Shown here in pieces: positions 45,073-58,045 of a DNA stretch of 64,000 nucleotides (its first letter is position 1; every line of letters starts with the position of its first letter). The DNA comes from Mallotus nudiflorus. Its lineage: Eukaryota; Streptophyta; Magnoliopsida; Malpighiales; Euphorbiaceae. The notes under the pieces were generated by a model. The model worked only from the letters and a program-made list of their open reading frames with translations. It was not told the origin of the DNA and ran no database searches. Both the position numbers and the translations under genes were made by a program. The stretch is from the NCBI GenBank assembly GCA_947683625.1, contig CANTUR010000344.1, forward strand, positions 248,001 through 312,000. The letters run 5' to 3'.

Positions 45073-46176
45073 GTGAAAGTCAATCAAATCTATAACAACA
45101 AGCAGACATTGAAAACAGTCATGAACCTCTATTCCATTTCAAATAATTTTCAATTTAGAGTCATCAAATCATGTGGAAGAAAATTCTTTATAATATGCAT
45201 TGATGAATACTACACCTGGAGATTTAGAGCATCAAGGTACAAAAATACCATGATGTTTTGAATATTAGAATTAAAAAATGAACACAGTTATGACTTGGAG
45301 GCTAGATTCGGTAACCACCATCATGCAACAATAAGCATGATCGTTGATTGCATTAAGTCAAAATACACTAGCTTAAAAATAGTTTACATGCCAATAAATA
45401 TAATTAGAGATATGCAAAAAGATTATGGCATCTCAATAAACTATATGAAGGCTTGGAGGTTAAAAGAAATAACTCTTGAACTCATTAGAGGAAAACAAGA
45501 AGAATCCTTTTCATTTTTGCCCAGTTCATTATACATGATTGAAAAGATAAATAAAGGATCAGAAGTATACCTGAAGACAAATAATGACAACAGATTCTTA
45601 TATATGTACATGTGATGTGACTTTTCTCAAAACAAAATTTAGAGGCATACTCTTAATAGCCTCAATATAAGATGCAGTAAGTAAAATATTTCCATTTGCT
45701 TTTGTTGTTGTGGATTCTGAAAATGACAACTCTTGGAAATGGATTTTTGTACAATTATGAAAAACCTTTTGAATGAGAGATAACCTATCCATAATGTCTG
45801 ATAGACATCAAAGGATAGAATTAGCCATAAAAGAGGTTTACCCTAAAGCTATGCATGCATTTTGCATCTATCACATCTTGAATAACATTAAAACAAACTT
45901 AAAGAAAAGCAAAGTACAAATTAAAGAACTTTTTTTACAAGCTGCAAACAGTTACAAAGTAGAATAATTTGAGAGGCATACACTTAAAATAGAAATGATA
46001 GATGCAAGAGTGTACGAGTACCTAAATAATATTGGACATGAAAAGTGGATGCAGGTGCACTCATAAAAAAACAGGTTTAGGACCATGACATCAAATATTG
46101 ATGAATCCCATAACTCAATAATAAACTATGCAAGGGAACTATTAGTCATAATCCTACTAGAATACTTAAGAGGATT
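45073..46176 (+). pseudogene. MULE transposase (mudrA-like), 5' part
   Basis: DNA-binding and catalytic regions of a mudrA-type transposase in shifting frames. YSISNNFQFRVIKSCGRK and YYTWRFRASRYKN (about 45130-45240) match the N-terminal DNA-binding domain. YGISINYMKAWRLKEITLEL (about 45425-45480), FAFVVVDSENDNSWKW (about 45697) and LSIMSDRHQRIELAIKEVYP...AFCIYH (45777-45880) match the MULE core, including the His after the C-x-x-H-like pattern. The gene is cut at ...YLRG (46176) by Copia copy 2, and stops occur at several places. Upstream exons are unclear. Confidence 0.8.
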
Positions 46177-47352
46177 TGTAATTTGCCCTAGAGGGAGTGA
46201 ATAGGGCTTTTGAGAGTTTAAGCAAGATTAAAAGAAATTAAACAATAATTAAAGAGGTAGAAGAAAGAACACACATAATTTAAAGAGTTCAGTTTAACAA
46301 CAAACCTACATCTCCATGTAACTCTTCTAAGTTAGGATTTTAAACCACCACAATTTATTCACTTAGATTGATTCTTATACCTTTTAGTTTAGGCTCAACT
46401 TTAACCTTACCAAATAAGATTTTAGGATCACTCTTCAACCTAAATACCAAGTGTTTTCAATAAGTAAACACTTCAACCCTTCATAAGAATAGAACCTCAC
46501 TTCCATTTTCTTAAACCCCAGAAAATAAAAAAAGAAAAGTTCCTATTATATTCACACAACCAACTCTCAAAGAGTTTAAATAATTACAAAGAAAATAGAT
46601 GAAGATTGGAGAGCTCAATTGAATGCTAATAGTAAATAATTCAACAAAAGGGCATGTAAAATTTAATTAAGCTTTCAAGATTTGTTTTTATGGTTTAACA
46701 ACTCAAATATGACTATTATGAAGCATTTACTTCATCCCTAACCACTCCATGTTTCATTAAATGTAAAATTAGCTTTTTACAGAGAAACAACTACTCACGG
46801 TTGTGAGGGTATAGACCCAGTTGTGACCCTTGAAAATATAGTCATTAGAATGGCAGGTGACCATTGTGCCTTAGAGATTAGTTTAGTCATAAGCTGCTCA
46901 CGATCGTGAGGGCATACCATGAGCAGCTTAGACTTGCTTGGTTATTGAGATGCCTTATGATCATGATTTGAAGGAGCTCATAACCTGTTCTCATGACCTA
47001 GTCACGATCACCTCATGATCATAAGGGTAGATCATGAGGGGTACTATCTCCTTTACACTATTAAGGCCCTTTGAAGTTGGAGCTCATGACTGATGCTTAT
47101 AATCAGGACTTGAGCTTGTGAAGGACGCCTTGAGACATGATTTTGGACACAATTGATGCTTTACTTGACTTGTATTGATCTTGAGCTTTGTGGCACTTTA
47201 TGTAAAGCATTTTGGATGATTTAGGAGGTTGAAATATTTCACTTAATTTTATGAGATAAATTAAACCTAAACACACTTAATAAACTTATTAGTTTACTTA
47301 TTTTATTTATAAAAGTTAAAACTATAGAGATTGAATAAATCTAAGGTAAAAA
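46177..47352 (-). repeat. Copia copy 2 3' LTR
   Basis: Partner of 55301-56457. On the plus strand it starts TGTAATTTGCCC and ends GGTAAAAA, where the expected TGTTGAC terminus has decayed. CTCACGATCGTGAG is intact at about 46905-46918. Confidence 0.88.
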
Positions 47353-47367
47353 ATCTCCCCCTTTTTG
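47353..47367 (-). other. Copia copy 2 polypurine tract
   Basis: The minus strand reads AAAAAGGGGGAGAT directly before the 3' LTR. Confidence 0.8.
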
Positions 47368-47739
47368 ACTTTGACAAATAATTTATGTGTGTGAATAATG
47401 CATAATTAAGTGATGTAAGACAAGTGTACAAAGGTCCCCCTTAGTTCATGCATCAGATTAAACATACAAGTAAGATAACACATATATAAATTACTACCCT
47501 TTAATATATGCATAAGTTTATGTGAATTTAACAAGTTGTGTGGCAAACAAAATGATCATGAGCAAAAATTAGTCATTATTAAGTACTACAAGGCATATAC
47601 ACCCATATGTTTTCCACTTTTATCAAAGATAAAAAAGAATAATAAAAAGAAAGAGATATAAAATAAAGAGTAGAAAATGTGTCATTAATATAAGAAATAC
47701 ATGTGGTTCATACACCAAACATAGCTAACATAGGATAAT

Positions 47740-49235
47740 TAAAGGGTAAATAAAGGTAATTGGGACAAATGAAAGACATGAACTAAAGAAAGCATAGAGT
47801 AGAACAAGTATAAACCAACATAAATGTAAGATAAACCAAATAGAGACTAAGCACATAAAACATCTAAGAAGAGGGATCCATTGGGTGCTTACCCTAGAAG
47901 GCTTTTGAGAGGGAGGATCTTGAAACATTTGAGGAGGAGGAGGAGGAGGAGGCCAAGTGCATTGTAAATTATGATAAGCAGAAAGTTGGTGAATGTCATG
48001 CTCCACATGATCCATGTGCCTATCAAAATGATTAAGTCTTGTGTCCACTTGATCAAAATGAGTGTTGAAATTTGATTCAATAAATGATTAAGAAGGAGGC
48101 CACTTGATTAAAATGAGTGTTGAAATTTGATTCAAAAAATCCACTAACCTATTTAGGTTCATCATGCATACGTTGAGAAGAGGAGGCTCGTGCTCATTTC
48201 CTTTAAGATGGTTAAGGTTGGTGAGGGTCTTGTTCTTCTCCAAGGTCCACTCCTTCAAGGCTAAGTTTGCTAATGTTCTCGATGTCTTCCAAATCTTATT
48301 CAAGCTCTTCATTAATGGCTACTTTCTTATGCTTCCAAATATACAATGTTTACCTTCTTGAATTGATTTAAATTTTTAAGAAATTTCTCATCAAGAAGGG
48401 TGTAGGGAATGGAGTCAAGATGATATAGACCAATGCCATAATGGTGAGTAATATGAGTCATAATCCCTCCAATGCAAATAGAACCACGAACGCTATCGCT
48501 GACCAACCATAACCTCCATTGCAACCATCGATAATAATATTATTTTGAATGCAATGGAGTAGAAAAATATCATTAAAAGACATTGCTTAGACCCCCTAAC
48601 ATTGAAGGTATAGGTGATGAACCTATGCATCTACTAAAGGGGTTTAGAAGAAAAGGATAAAGATTTAGAATGGCTCGCTATGAATTGGGTAGCATTTAAT
48701 AAAGATTTAGAATGGGTTGCTATGAATTGGGTAGCATTTAGTTTAACATTTTGGTTCTAAAAAGAATGAGGAGACAAAAAAGTGTTAGGACCATCATGGC
48801 CTTCAATATTAAATCCAAAAATAGAATCAAATTCTTCTTTAGTTAAGAACCTATCCCTTCCCCTAACTTGAATCTCATATTATAAAAGGGATTTTACTCA
48901 CTTGTATTTAAAGTTCTTAAGTATAGGGAAGAGAAAAACTCAATTACAAGAGAGGGAATGGAAATAAAAGGAGTGAAGGCAAAATTGAGCATATCAATTT
49001 GTTCAAGTAGAGTCTTTATAAGTTTATAGCATCCAAGGAATTCAAGAGCCACTTTTGACATGTACCTTGATGGAATAATTTTTTGTTTGGAAAATTTTAA
49101 AGCCCTTTACTTGATTTTAGAGTTAGAGTAGGAAATTAGGGGTGTTTTCTCAGGCTATTTTTTTATTGCTTTTATTGGTTGAGAGGCTTAAGAAGAAGAG
49201 GGGGCAAGAGTAGAGGATTTCTTTTTGGGAGCCAT
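47740..49235 (-). pseudogene. Extra sense ORF of Copia copy 2
   Basis: Starts MAPKKKSSTLAPSSS at ATG 49235. A block follows (SRYMSKVALEFLGCYKL, then SIPSLVIEFFSSL) that resembles the putative plant transposon protein domain of SIRE-type elements. It continues with MRFKLG, WRLWLVSDSVRG (about 48490) and a proline run near 47940. The same order is seen in copy 1. Two tandem duplications lie inside it: a unit of about 45 bp at 48660-48745 and one of about 60 bp at 48035-48140. Stops show it is no longer translated. Confidence 0.5.
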
Positions 49236-50139
49236 GGAAGGACAAATTACAAAAGAAGAGTGGGAGATGGAAGAAGAGAATTTTGATAAAGGGGAAGGAG
49301 AGAATAAGAGAGGGTTTATATAAAGGGAATTAATAAAGAGAAAGAAAAATTTTGGTCAAAGAATTAATGGGAAAAGGGCAAGAATCATGTCGGAATTGAA
49401 AGAGCACATAGGGATTTATAAACACATTCCAAAAAGGAACATTGAATTATTAAACCGCTCCTCACGGGCTACTCATGGTGAGCAGTGCTCATGAGGGGTT
49501 CTGCTGCTGACACTAAAGAGATGTCATGAGCAGTCTTGAATGACTAATGGGAAAAAGTGTAGAAAGACCCCAAATTTTCAAATTAAGTGCAATCAACTCC
49601 TAAAAACCTTACAATTTGGTCCTTAGGAACAAAATTAACACCATACTTGACTAAATTAAATGCTAATTAAGTCATCATCATAACTAAGCGTTCAAAATTC
49701 AAATTTTCAATTTCAAATGATTAATTTATTAAAATCATTAATTGAAAATTATGCAAAAAGGATAATTAAGAAAATAAATTTGCTGATTTCAAGTGATTAA
49801 TTAATTGAATTAATCTCAGTAATTAACCATTAAATAGAAACTCTAATGTGAGACTTTTGGGAAAAATAAATAAATAAAGGCTATCTTCAAAAGAAGATGT
49901 ATACCAAAGAAAAATTTAATACAACCTGTCATGCAAATGGGAAATCTTTGAAGTGAAATGAGTTTGCTAATTTTAGATAATTAATCAAATGAATAAAATT
50001 TAATAATTAATTATCGAGTAGCAAATTGTTAAGAGAATTTAAAAAAAAAATTATAAATCACAATCATTATAAAGAAAGAAAAATAAAAAAATTGTGCAAG
50101 AATTTGTAAATGCAAATAATCTTAACTATACTTTAAACA

Positions 50140-53100
50140 ATCAAGGTAAGCTAGCGCCATCTATCATACCAAGTTCATGCTTAATAAAATTCATCCTTTC
50201 CTCATAAAGAGGCTTGGTAAAGATGTTCATAAATTAGTGATTTGTATCAATTAATTCAAGGTGAATATCACCACATTGCATATGATCATGCAATAAATAA
50301 TGTTTAATGTCTATATGCTTGGTCTTAGAGTGTTGGATGAGATTTTTACTAAGATTTATAGCACTTGTATTTTCATATTGAAGTGGAATGTGATCAATTT
50401 GAATGCCATAGTCCTTAAGTTGTTGTCTTTGCCATAAGACTTATGAACAAGAACAATTAGCCACTGCATACTCGGCTTCGGCGATAGACAAAGCAACTAA
50501 AACTTATTTCTTGCTAAAATAAGATACTAAGCAATTTCTTAAAAATTGATAAGTTTTAAAAGTGCTCTTTCTATCTAGTAAACTATGGGTAAAGTCCGCA
50601 TTTGAATAAATAATTAAGTCAAATGAAGAGCTCCTAGGATACCAAAGTCCTAAATGCAATGTTCCAGTAAGATATTTGAAAATTCTCTTAATAACATTCA
50701 AATGAGACTCTCTAAGACATTATTGAAATCTAGCACATAAACATATATCAAACATAATATTCGATCTACTTGCGATTAAATAAAAAAGGGATTCGATCAT
50801 ACCTCTATAATGCTTTTTATCAATCGGTTTACCATTCTCATCCTTATTGAGTTTAGTGGTGCTCATAGGGGTCTTACTTGACTTAGCTATATCCATGCTA
50901 AACTTCTTAAGAATGTCTATTGTGTATTTAGTTTGATTTATGAATATCTCATCCTTGCATTGCTTGATTTAAAGTCTAAGAAAGAATTTAAGCCCACCAT
51001 TATGCTCATCTCAAATTCCCCTTACATTAACTTAGAAATTTCCTCACACAAGAAATGATTAGTAGCACTAAATATAATGTCATATACATATATTTTCATA
51101 ATAATTAAATCATGCTTAGATTTCTTTATGAAAAGAGTTATGTCAATCTTTCCTTTAAAGAACCCTTTTTCTAATAGAAAGTTGCTCAACCTTTCATACC
51201 AAGCTCTTGGAGCTTGTTTCAATCCATATAATGCTTTTGAAAGTTTAAACACATTATTAAGAAAATTAAAACTTTTAAAACCCAGAGGTTGTTCAACATA
51301 CACCTCCTCTTTAATAAAGCCATTTAAAAATGCACTTTTAACATCCATTTGAAATAATTTAAAATCCATGAAAGATGTAAAAGTAAGTAGCATTTTAATA
51401 GCTTCCAACCTTTCAATAGGGGAAAAGGTTTTATTATAGTAAATATCTTCCTCATGATTATAATATTTATCTACTAGTTTTGCTTTGTTCCTAGTTATGA
51501 TACCTTATTCATCCATCTTATTTGTAAACACCCATTTGGTGCCTATGATAGGATAATGTTTAGGTCTAGGAACTAAGGACCAAACCTTATTTCTCTCAAG
51601 TTAATTTAACTCTTCTTTCATAGTAAGGACCCAAAATTCATCACTCAAGGCATCATTAATATTTTTGGGCTCAATTTGAGATATGAAGGCTAAATTAACA
51701 ATGGATTTAAGTTGAGATCTAGTGGTTACCCCATTTATAGTGTCACCAATGATAAGGTCTTGAGGATGTGCATTTTTTAAATTACCAATCCTTTGGAAGA
51801 TTTTCCTTTAAGGTAAGTTGAGGCACTCCTCATTTCCTTATTTGCTTGGACCTTCAAGTTCCAAAGGCTTGCTAGTATTGTCTTCTTGAATGTTCATATC
51901 CACAAACTCATCTACAACATCATCAACACTATATATATCCTTTACAAGATTAAGTGGGTTAGATTCATCAAACACAACATACATTCACTCTTTAACTATT
52001 ACAGTTCTTTTATTAAAGACTTTATATGTTTTGCTAGAGGTGGCATAACCTAAGAAAATTCCTTCATCGACTTTAGAATCAAATTTCCTAAGGTTTTCCT
52101 TGGTGTTTAATATAAATCACTTGCATCCAAATACTCTAAGATATGAGATCTTAGGTTTTTGATTGTTTTAATGCTCATAAGATGTTTTATTTAAAATTGG
52201 TCTTTTAAATGCTCTATTTGCTATATAGCAAGAGGTGTTAATGACTTCTGTCCAAAAGTATAAAGGCAAGTTATACTCATGAAGCATTGTTTTAGCCATT
52301 TCCATTAGAGTTCTATTTTTCTTTTTAATAACCCCACTTTGTTGAGGTGTTATAGGAGAAGAAAAAGTATATGAAATGCCATTTCTTTGCAAAAAGTTTT
52401 AAAAATTTATTTTTAAATTTAGTTCCATGATACTTCTAATAGTTAAAATACAAAAGCCATTTTCCTTTTAGACTCTTTTTGAAAAACTTTCAAAAGCTTT
52501 AAAGGCATCATTCTTATGAGTAAGGAGACACACCAAAGTGTATTTAGAGTAATTGTCAACTAAGACATAAGCATAGTGAAAACCACCAAGACTAGCAACT
52601 TTAATAGGAATAAATAAATCTATGTGAATGAGTTCTAGTGCCATAGAAGTGGACATTGCATTTTTAAGGTTAAAGGAAGATTTAGATTATTTTCCTTTTT
52701 AACAATCATCACAAGGCTTATCCTTAGTAAACTTGAGTTTGGGCAAACCAACCATAAGTTCATGTTTACTATGATCATCCAAAAGCTCAAATTTTGTATG
52801 TCCTAATCTTCTATGCCAAGTTCATGTGTCATGGGTAATAGGCATTAAACATTTAATATCTTTGTTACCAACTTTGCTCAAGTCAATGACATAGACATTA
52901 TCAACTTTTTAATCACTAAGAATTACTTTGTCATCATCTAAGCTACTAACAAAGTAATTTCTAGGATAGAGAGTAACTTTGTTTCCCATGTCATGTAATT
53001 GACTAATGCTTAGAAAGTTATACTTAAGACTATTAACAAACAACACATGATGAATAGATAAGGATTGAGGGTTATCAATCTCTCCAATGCCTACAATCCT

Positions 53101-53230
53101 TCCTTTATATTGTCTTTAAATGTGCCATGACCTTTATCCTCAGCATCAAGTTTTTTGAATTGCTCCTTGTCTCCCACCATACGTCTTAAACATCCACTAT
53201 CAAGATACCACTTGCTTTTTGCTCTTATGG
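50140..53230 (-). pseudogene. Copia copy 2 protease, integrase, RT and RNase H
   Basis: The protease site KWYLDSGCLRR is near 53200. The integrase starts WHRRLGH (about 52810), and the core block at 52468-52656 contains IHIDLFIPIKVASLGG. The block at 52168-52392 has TPQQSGVIKKKNRTL and YFWTEVINTSCYIANR. In RT, 51022-51408 contains VKSAFLNGFIKEEVYVEQP and ALYGLKQAPRAWYERL, with the catalytic box as YVYDIIF (first Asp lost). RNase H starts LLDRKST near 50585 and ends ELGM near 50160. Frame breaks separate the blocks. Confidence 0.8.
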
Positions 53231-53799
53231 ACTTTAAACATACCTACATAACATAATTTAAACATCCTTTTGAACCCAAGTCTTTGTTGGTCTAGGTTGG
53301 TTAGTCTCAAGGTAATCCAAAGGAAGCAATTATAAGTTTAGTCTTTTATATAAGCACACATTGCTAGTGTAACCTTTGGTCACCCAATAAAAGCATTCAA
53401 CATGGGAAAATCTATTTATTATAGGTGCATAAGATTTCTTAGTGTATGAGACATGCCTTTTGTGTTTTCGTTAGGTACGTCTCTTAAATTTCCTTTGTAT
53501 CATAGGAGGAGTATGAGACATGCATTGACAATAACGTTGTCTATTGTGTGGTAATTGTATAACATGCTTAGGAGTATTTTATCTAGTGTACATATAAACA
53601 TGTGTAGGTTGGGGCTTCTTGGTTTGAACTTTAGCCCTTTGTGTTAATAAGGGTTAAGTTATATGAGACTTTCCCTTTATATTTGACACTTAAGACCTTT
53701 TAGCTTTAAAGGCTTGAGTCTTAAGAAGTTTAGAAGTTGAAGGAGTAGAATCATATGAAACTTTAACAAAGTTCATATATGATGATAATAATGAGGAAG

Positions 53800-55280
53800 A
53801 CATTCCATTTCTATATCTAATTCTATGAGTATCTCTATGAAATTTTTTAGAGTCAAGCAAACTATCTAAAGTCTCCTTTCCTACTTTGAATTTAGAGATG
53901 GAATTCTTTAATTCTAGAACCTCTTTAGAGAGCTTAAATTTTCATTATTAGCTTTCTTAAGTTAGTCCTCTAAAGAATCAGAAGATTTTAAGTCATTAGC
54001 AAGCTTTTCATTAGATTCAACAAGTTTAGAAAAATTATTTTTTAAATTATCAAATTTCTTAGATAAGCTAGATAACGCATGCTTGTAATGCTTATTCTTA
54101 GAAAGTAAGCTTTTTCATTTAAGCATGAGTTTGGTCAAAATAGAGCTCTCATCATCATCATTATAAACATCATAAAAAGAATGAGAAGTAGATAGTACCT
54201 CATTTTTGTCTTCAAGTGCCATGAAGCAAAGGTTGGCCACTTCTTATTGCTCTTTTTCCTTTTCCTATTCGGAGGAATCATCCCATGAAGCTTTAAAGAT
54301 GTTATTCTTATCCTTTATTCCCTTGTTTAAACTTGAGCTTAAGGCACTCACTTCTAATATGACTTAATTTCTTACATTTATAGTAATTAACTTATGTGCT
54401 CTTCTTGTTTTTATACTTGTCATACTTCTTATTGTCTCTTTGCCTTAAGAAGCCTTTTCTTTTCAAGAATTTCTTGAATCCTCTAGTGATCATGGCTATT
54501 TCATTATCATCTTTATTAGAGTCTGCTAAGCTTTCATCTTCACTAGCTTCTTGAATGACCTTCAATGCAATGCTCTTTTTCTTTTCTTCTTTCTTATCTC
54601 TCTCTCTTCCTCTTTGTTTGATAGTAACCTCATGTGTAAGGAGCTTTCTATTAAGCACATCAGTTGAGAGAGTTGAGAGGTCTTATGCTTCTTTAATTGA
54701 AGTGACTCTTGATTCCCAATCCTTCTTAGGAAGGATTTTTAGAATCTTGTTGTTCATTTCTTCCTTAGAAAAATGTTTTCCAAGTTTCTTTAGAGTAGTA
54801 AGAAGAGCATTGAAGAAATTTTTCATTTAAGTTATTAACTCTTAAGGCTTTATCTTGAAAATTTCATCCTCATACAGGTGGAGTTAAACCTTATTGCTTC
54901 TCATTTACACATTTCCTTTATAATGATTTTCAAGTGTCTCTTACCTCTTTTACAAATTGGCAATGTTAAAATTTTCCACCTTCTTCTCTTGACATAGAAG
55001 AGAGTAAAGTGATCATCACTCTTTTTTTTAATTTTCTTCCTTTTAAGTTTGTCTCCATTGACTTCTTTGAAGAACTACTTCCATATTATTGACTTTACCT
55101 TTTGGAGGTTCCTAACCATCTAGGATGACATCCCATAGTTTTATTGGATCATTGTCTACATAGAGCTCCATTTTGAACTTCTAATAGGGATAATTACTCC
55201 CATCAAAGAATGGTTTAAGAGAATAAAGGTTTAGAGATTCACTTTTCAAGATCTTGAATTTTAGCAATTTAGTACCTAGA
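53800..55280 (-). pseudogene. Copia copy 2 gag
   Basis: Begins with the conserved LKPFFDGSNYPY block (about 55181-55216), as in copy 1. The frame 54392-54658 (Lys/Glu-rich, ending KYDKYKNKK) leads into a zinc knuckle near 54340-54390 in which the first Cys is Tyr (YYKCKKLSHIRSEC). Further gag-like acidic and Ser/Leu-rich pieces extend to about 53800. Broken by several stops. Confidence 0.7.
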
Positions 55281-55286
55281 ACTCGA

Positions 55287-55298
55287 TCTCTAATACTA
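55287..55298 (-). other. Copia copy 2 primer-binding site, decayed
   Basis: The plus strand reads TCTCTAATACTA, 9 of 12 matching the complement of the initiator Met-tRNA site (GCTCTGATACCA). Two of the three changes are G-to-A or C-to-T transitions. It is two bases from the LTR, as in copy 1. Confidence 0.75.
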
Positions 55299-55300
55299 AT

Positions 55301-56457
55301 TCTAATTGCCCTAGAGGGGGGTGAATAGAGCTTTTGATATTTTAAATAATGATTAAGAGACATTAAACAAGAATTAAAAAGGTAGAAGAAAGAACACACA
55401 TAATTTAAAGAGTTTGGTTTATTAACAAACCTACATCTCCACCTAACTCTTCCAAGTTAGGATTTTCAACCACCAGAATCTATTCACCTAGACTAATTCT
55501 TATAAATTTGAGTTTTAGGCTCAAAACCTTAAAAAATAAGAGTTTAGGATCACTCTTCAACCTAAATCCTAAGTGTTTTGAATAGGCAAACACTTTAACC
55601 CTTCATAGGAATAAAAGCTCGCTTCCTTTTTCTTTAACCCCAAAAAATAAAAGAGGAAGAGTTCTTATTCTATTCATACAACCAACTCTCAAAGAGTTTA
55701 AATAATTACAAAGAAAATAGATGAAGATCTTAATTAATTGCTAAGAGTAAATAATTCAACAAAAAGGTATGTGAAATTTAATTAAGATTTCAAGAGTTAT
55801 TTTTATAATTTAACAACTCAAATATGACTGTTGGGAAGAATTTACTTCATCCCTAACCTCTCAATGCTTCATTAATTGTAAAAATAGCTTTTTTTTAAGA
55901 GAAACAGCTGCTCACAGTCAGGATGCATGGTCCTGGTCATGACCTTTGAAAATATAGTTGTTGTAATGGTAGGTGATTGTTATGCCTTATAGATCAGTTT
56001 AGTCACAAGCTACTCATGGTTGTGAGGGTAGACCATGAGTGGCTTATACTTCCTTAATTGCTAAGACACCTTATGATCATGATTTGAAGGAGGTCATGAC
56101 TTGTTCTCGTGACCCAATCACATTCGTAAGAGCAAATTGTAAGGGGTGCTATCTCCTTTACACCATTAAGGCCTTTTGAAGCTAGAGCTTATGATGAATG
56201 CTCATGATCGGGACTTGAGCTTGTGAGGGAGGCCCTGAGATATGATTTTGGACATATTTGATGGTTTACTTAACATGTATTAATCTTGAGCTTTATGGCA
56301 CTTTATGTAGAAAATTTTAGATGATCTAGGAGGTTAAAATACTTCACTTGATTTCATAAGATAAATTAAACCTAAACACACTTAATAAACTTATTAGTTT
56401 GATTAAATTATTTGTTAAAGTCAAAACCATAGAGATTGAATAAACCTAAAGTCAACA
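55301..56457 (-). repeat. Copia copy 2 5' LTR
   Basis: On the plus strand it runs from TCTAATTGCCC (TG decayed to TC) to AGTCAACA. It aligns with 46177-47352 throughout, with a string of C-to-T and G-to-A differences. It holds the same family of CTCATGAG/CACGATCGTG palindromes as copy 1. Confidence 0.88.
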
Positions 56458-57250
56458 GGAATGATGCAACAATGGACTTCTACAAATAGAAACATCGCCA
56501 GAGGCACATTTAAAAAGCTTGCAAAAAGAAAGGTTGACTGAGAACTACATTAAATTTCTAAAATTCAATGTAAGATCTGAATTTTTTCTTTCAAATTTCA
56601 AATATCAGGCATGAAACACACAATAAATAATTATTTCATCTAATAAATATCATTTTTGAATACATTTAGTTTTCTAAAACAATAAATACAATTTCTATTT
56701 TAATTTTGCTTACTATTAAATAATTTTCAAAACTATTAATTTCTGAGAAATTGGATCCTTTTAGTTTACATTTGGTTTCTTATTCATCTATAAAACACTA
56801 AACTTTGAGTCTTTTCAGGTTAGAAGATCAAATGATGAAATCTTCAGTGTCTATTGTGAGGAAAACTAAGAAATAGTAGACCTAAAAGATAAAACATGCA
56901 TGTGCAATAAATTTCAACTCAATCAACTACCTTGCGGGCATGCATTAGCTATTCTAAAGGAATTAAACCAGGAACCTTATAACTATTCATTACATTTCTA
57001 CACTACAGAGATGATGGTTGCAATATATGACATAATAGTTTACCCTTTTCTAGGTTAATCTACATGGTGCATACCAAATAATGTGAAAGAAATGATAGTA
57101 ATAACTCCAAAAATAAGAATTAGAGCCAGAAGACCTAAAAAGATAAGAACCAAATCTCTATCAGAAATGAAAAAAAAAACAAGTGTGGTAGATGTAGGTT
57201 ATTTAGTCATAATAAGAAAAATTGTAGAAATCCACTAAATATGCAATAGT
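56458..57250 (+). pseudogene. MULE transposase, 3' part with SWIM and CCHC zinc fingers
   Basis: Resumes after the Copia: MMQQWTSTNRN fits the end of the core if the duplication GGAAT is collapsed. A complete SWIM zinc finger follows at about 56893-56945 (C-x-C, NKFQLNQLP, CGH), then a CCHC knuckle at about 57180-57225 (CGRC, RLFSH, NKKNC). One frame change separates the two fingers and one stop lies before the SWIM motif. This is the usual C-terminal order of plant mudrA proteins. Confidence 0.8.
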
Positions 57251-58045
57251 TTTTGCATACTTTATGTTTCTTTTGGGTTTTTGAGTATTATTTTTACATT
57301 TCTATCGACATTTATTAAGAATAAAAAGTGGATTCTTATTGTTTTGTTAAAATTTCCAAGTGCAATTACACTTATCCTTAAATGAATGATATGTAGTATT
57401 TTTTTTTGTTAAGGACATTCAAATTGCCCCCTAAAATAAATATACTGCAATTAAACTTCACTGTAATAATAGAACCCTTTCCATTCTTTTCTATTTCTAA
57501 AACAATTTCTTACACATATATTGAAAAACTACTAAGAATAAAAAATTTAATTATTTATTTTTAATTTTTCAAACTACGGTTATATTTGCTAAAAAATGAA
57601 TGACATATAATATAATTTTCAAAAGTACATTCAACCAATCCTTTACATGAAATAACCAACATTTCATTAAATTTTACAAAACATTTTGAATATTTTTGGT
57701 TGACATTAGGTTTCTAATACAATTATAATGAACTTTAAATAATAATAAACCTTTTCTAATAAAAAAATTAATTCCCACCATATACAAAATCTTCAAAATA
57801 AAAAAAAGCAACAGTAAACTTTTAAAAAATATATTTTATAAAATCAACTATCTCCCCCATTAACAAACAAACACCAAATTCAAATTCATCAACCCAAATA
57901 TTCTTCTTTATAACCAAATAAGGACAACTTAAAATTCTTAAAAAATAACCAAACAGTTCACAAAAGACTTCTAAAATAATCTAATCAATCAACCTATCCT
58001 AAAACAAACTTTTTCTTCCTTTTTTTCCTTTAGCTTCAACCTTGT
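57251..58045. other. Spacer between the two convergent MULE genes
   Basis: About 800 bp of AT-rich sequence where the transposase (plus) and ULP gene (minus) end tail to tail. It should hold both poly(A) regions. No gene. Confidence 0.5.

Larger units (their letters stand above)
46177..56457 (-). mobile_element. Ty1/Copia LTR retrotransposon, copy 2 (same lineage as copy 1)
   Basis: Inserted in the MULE transposase and pointing left. LTRs are about 1.16-1.18 kb, starting TGTTGACTTT on the minus strand. The target duplication is GGATT (46172-46176) and GGAAT (56458-56462), four of five matching, and joining across it restores the transposase reading. Domain order is gag, protease, integrase, RT, RNase H, extra ORF. 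The catalytic YVDD box reads YVYD and many stops are present, so it is dead. Compared with copy 1 it keeps the RT/RNase H linker and lacks the foldback MITE. Confidence 0.88.

Noticed and set aside
51077..51352. Plus-strand frame of 91 codons
   Set aside because: Antisense of the RT block of Copia copy 2 (51022-51408).
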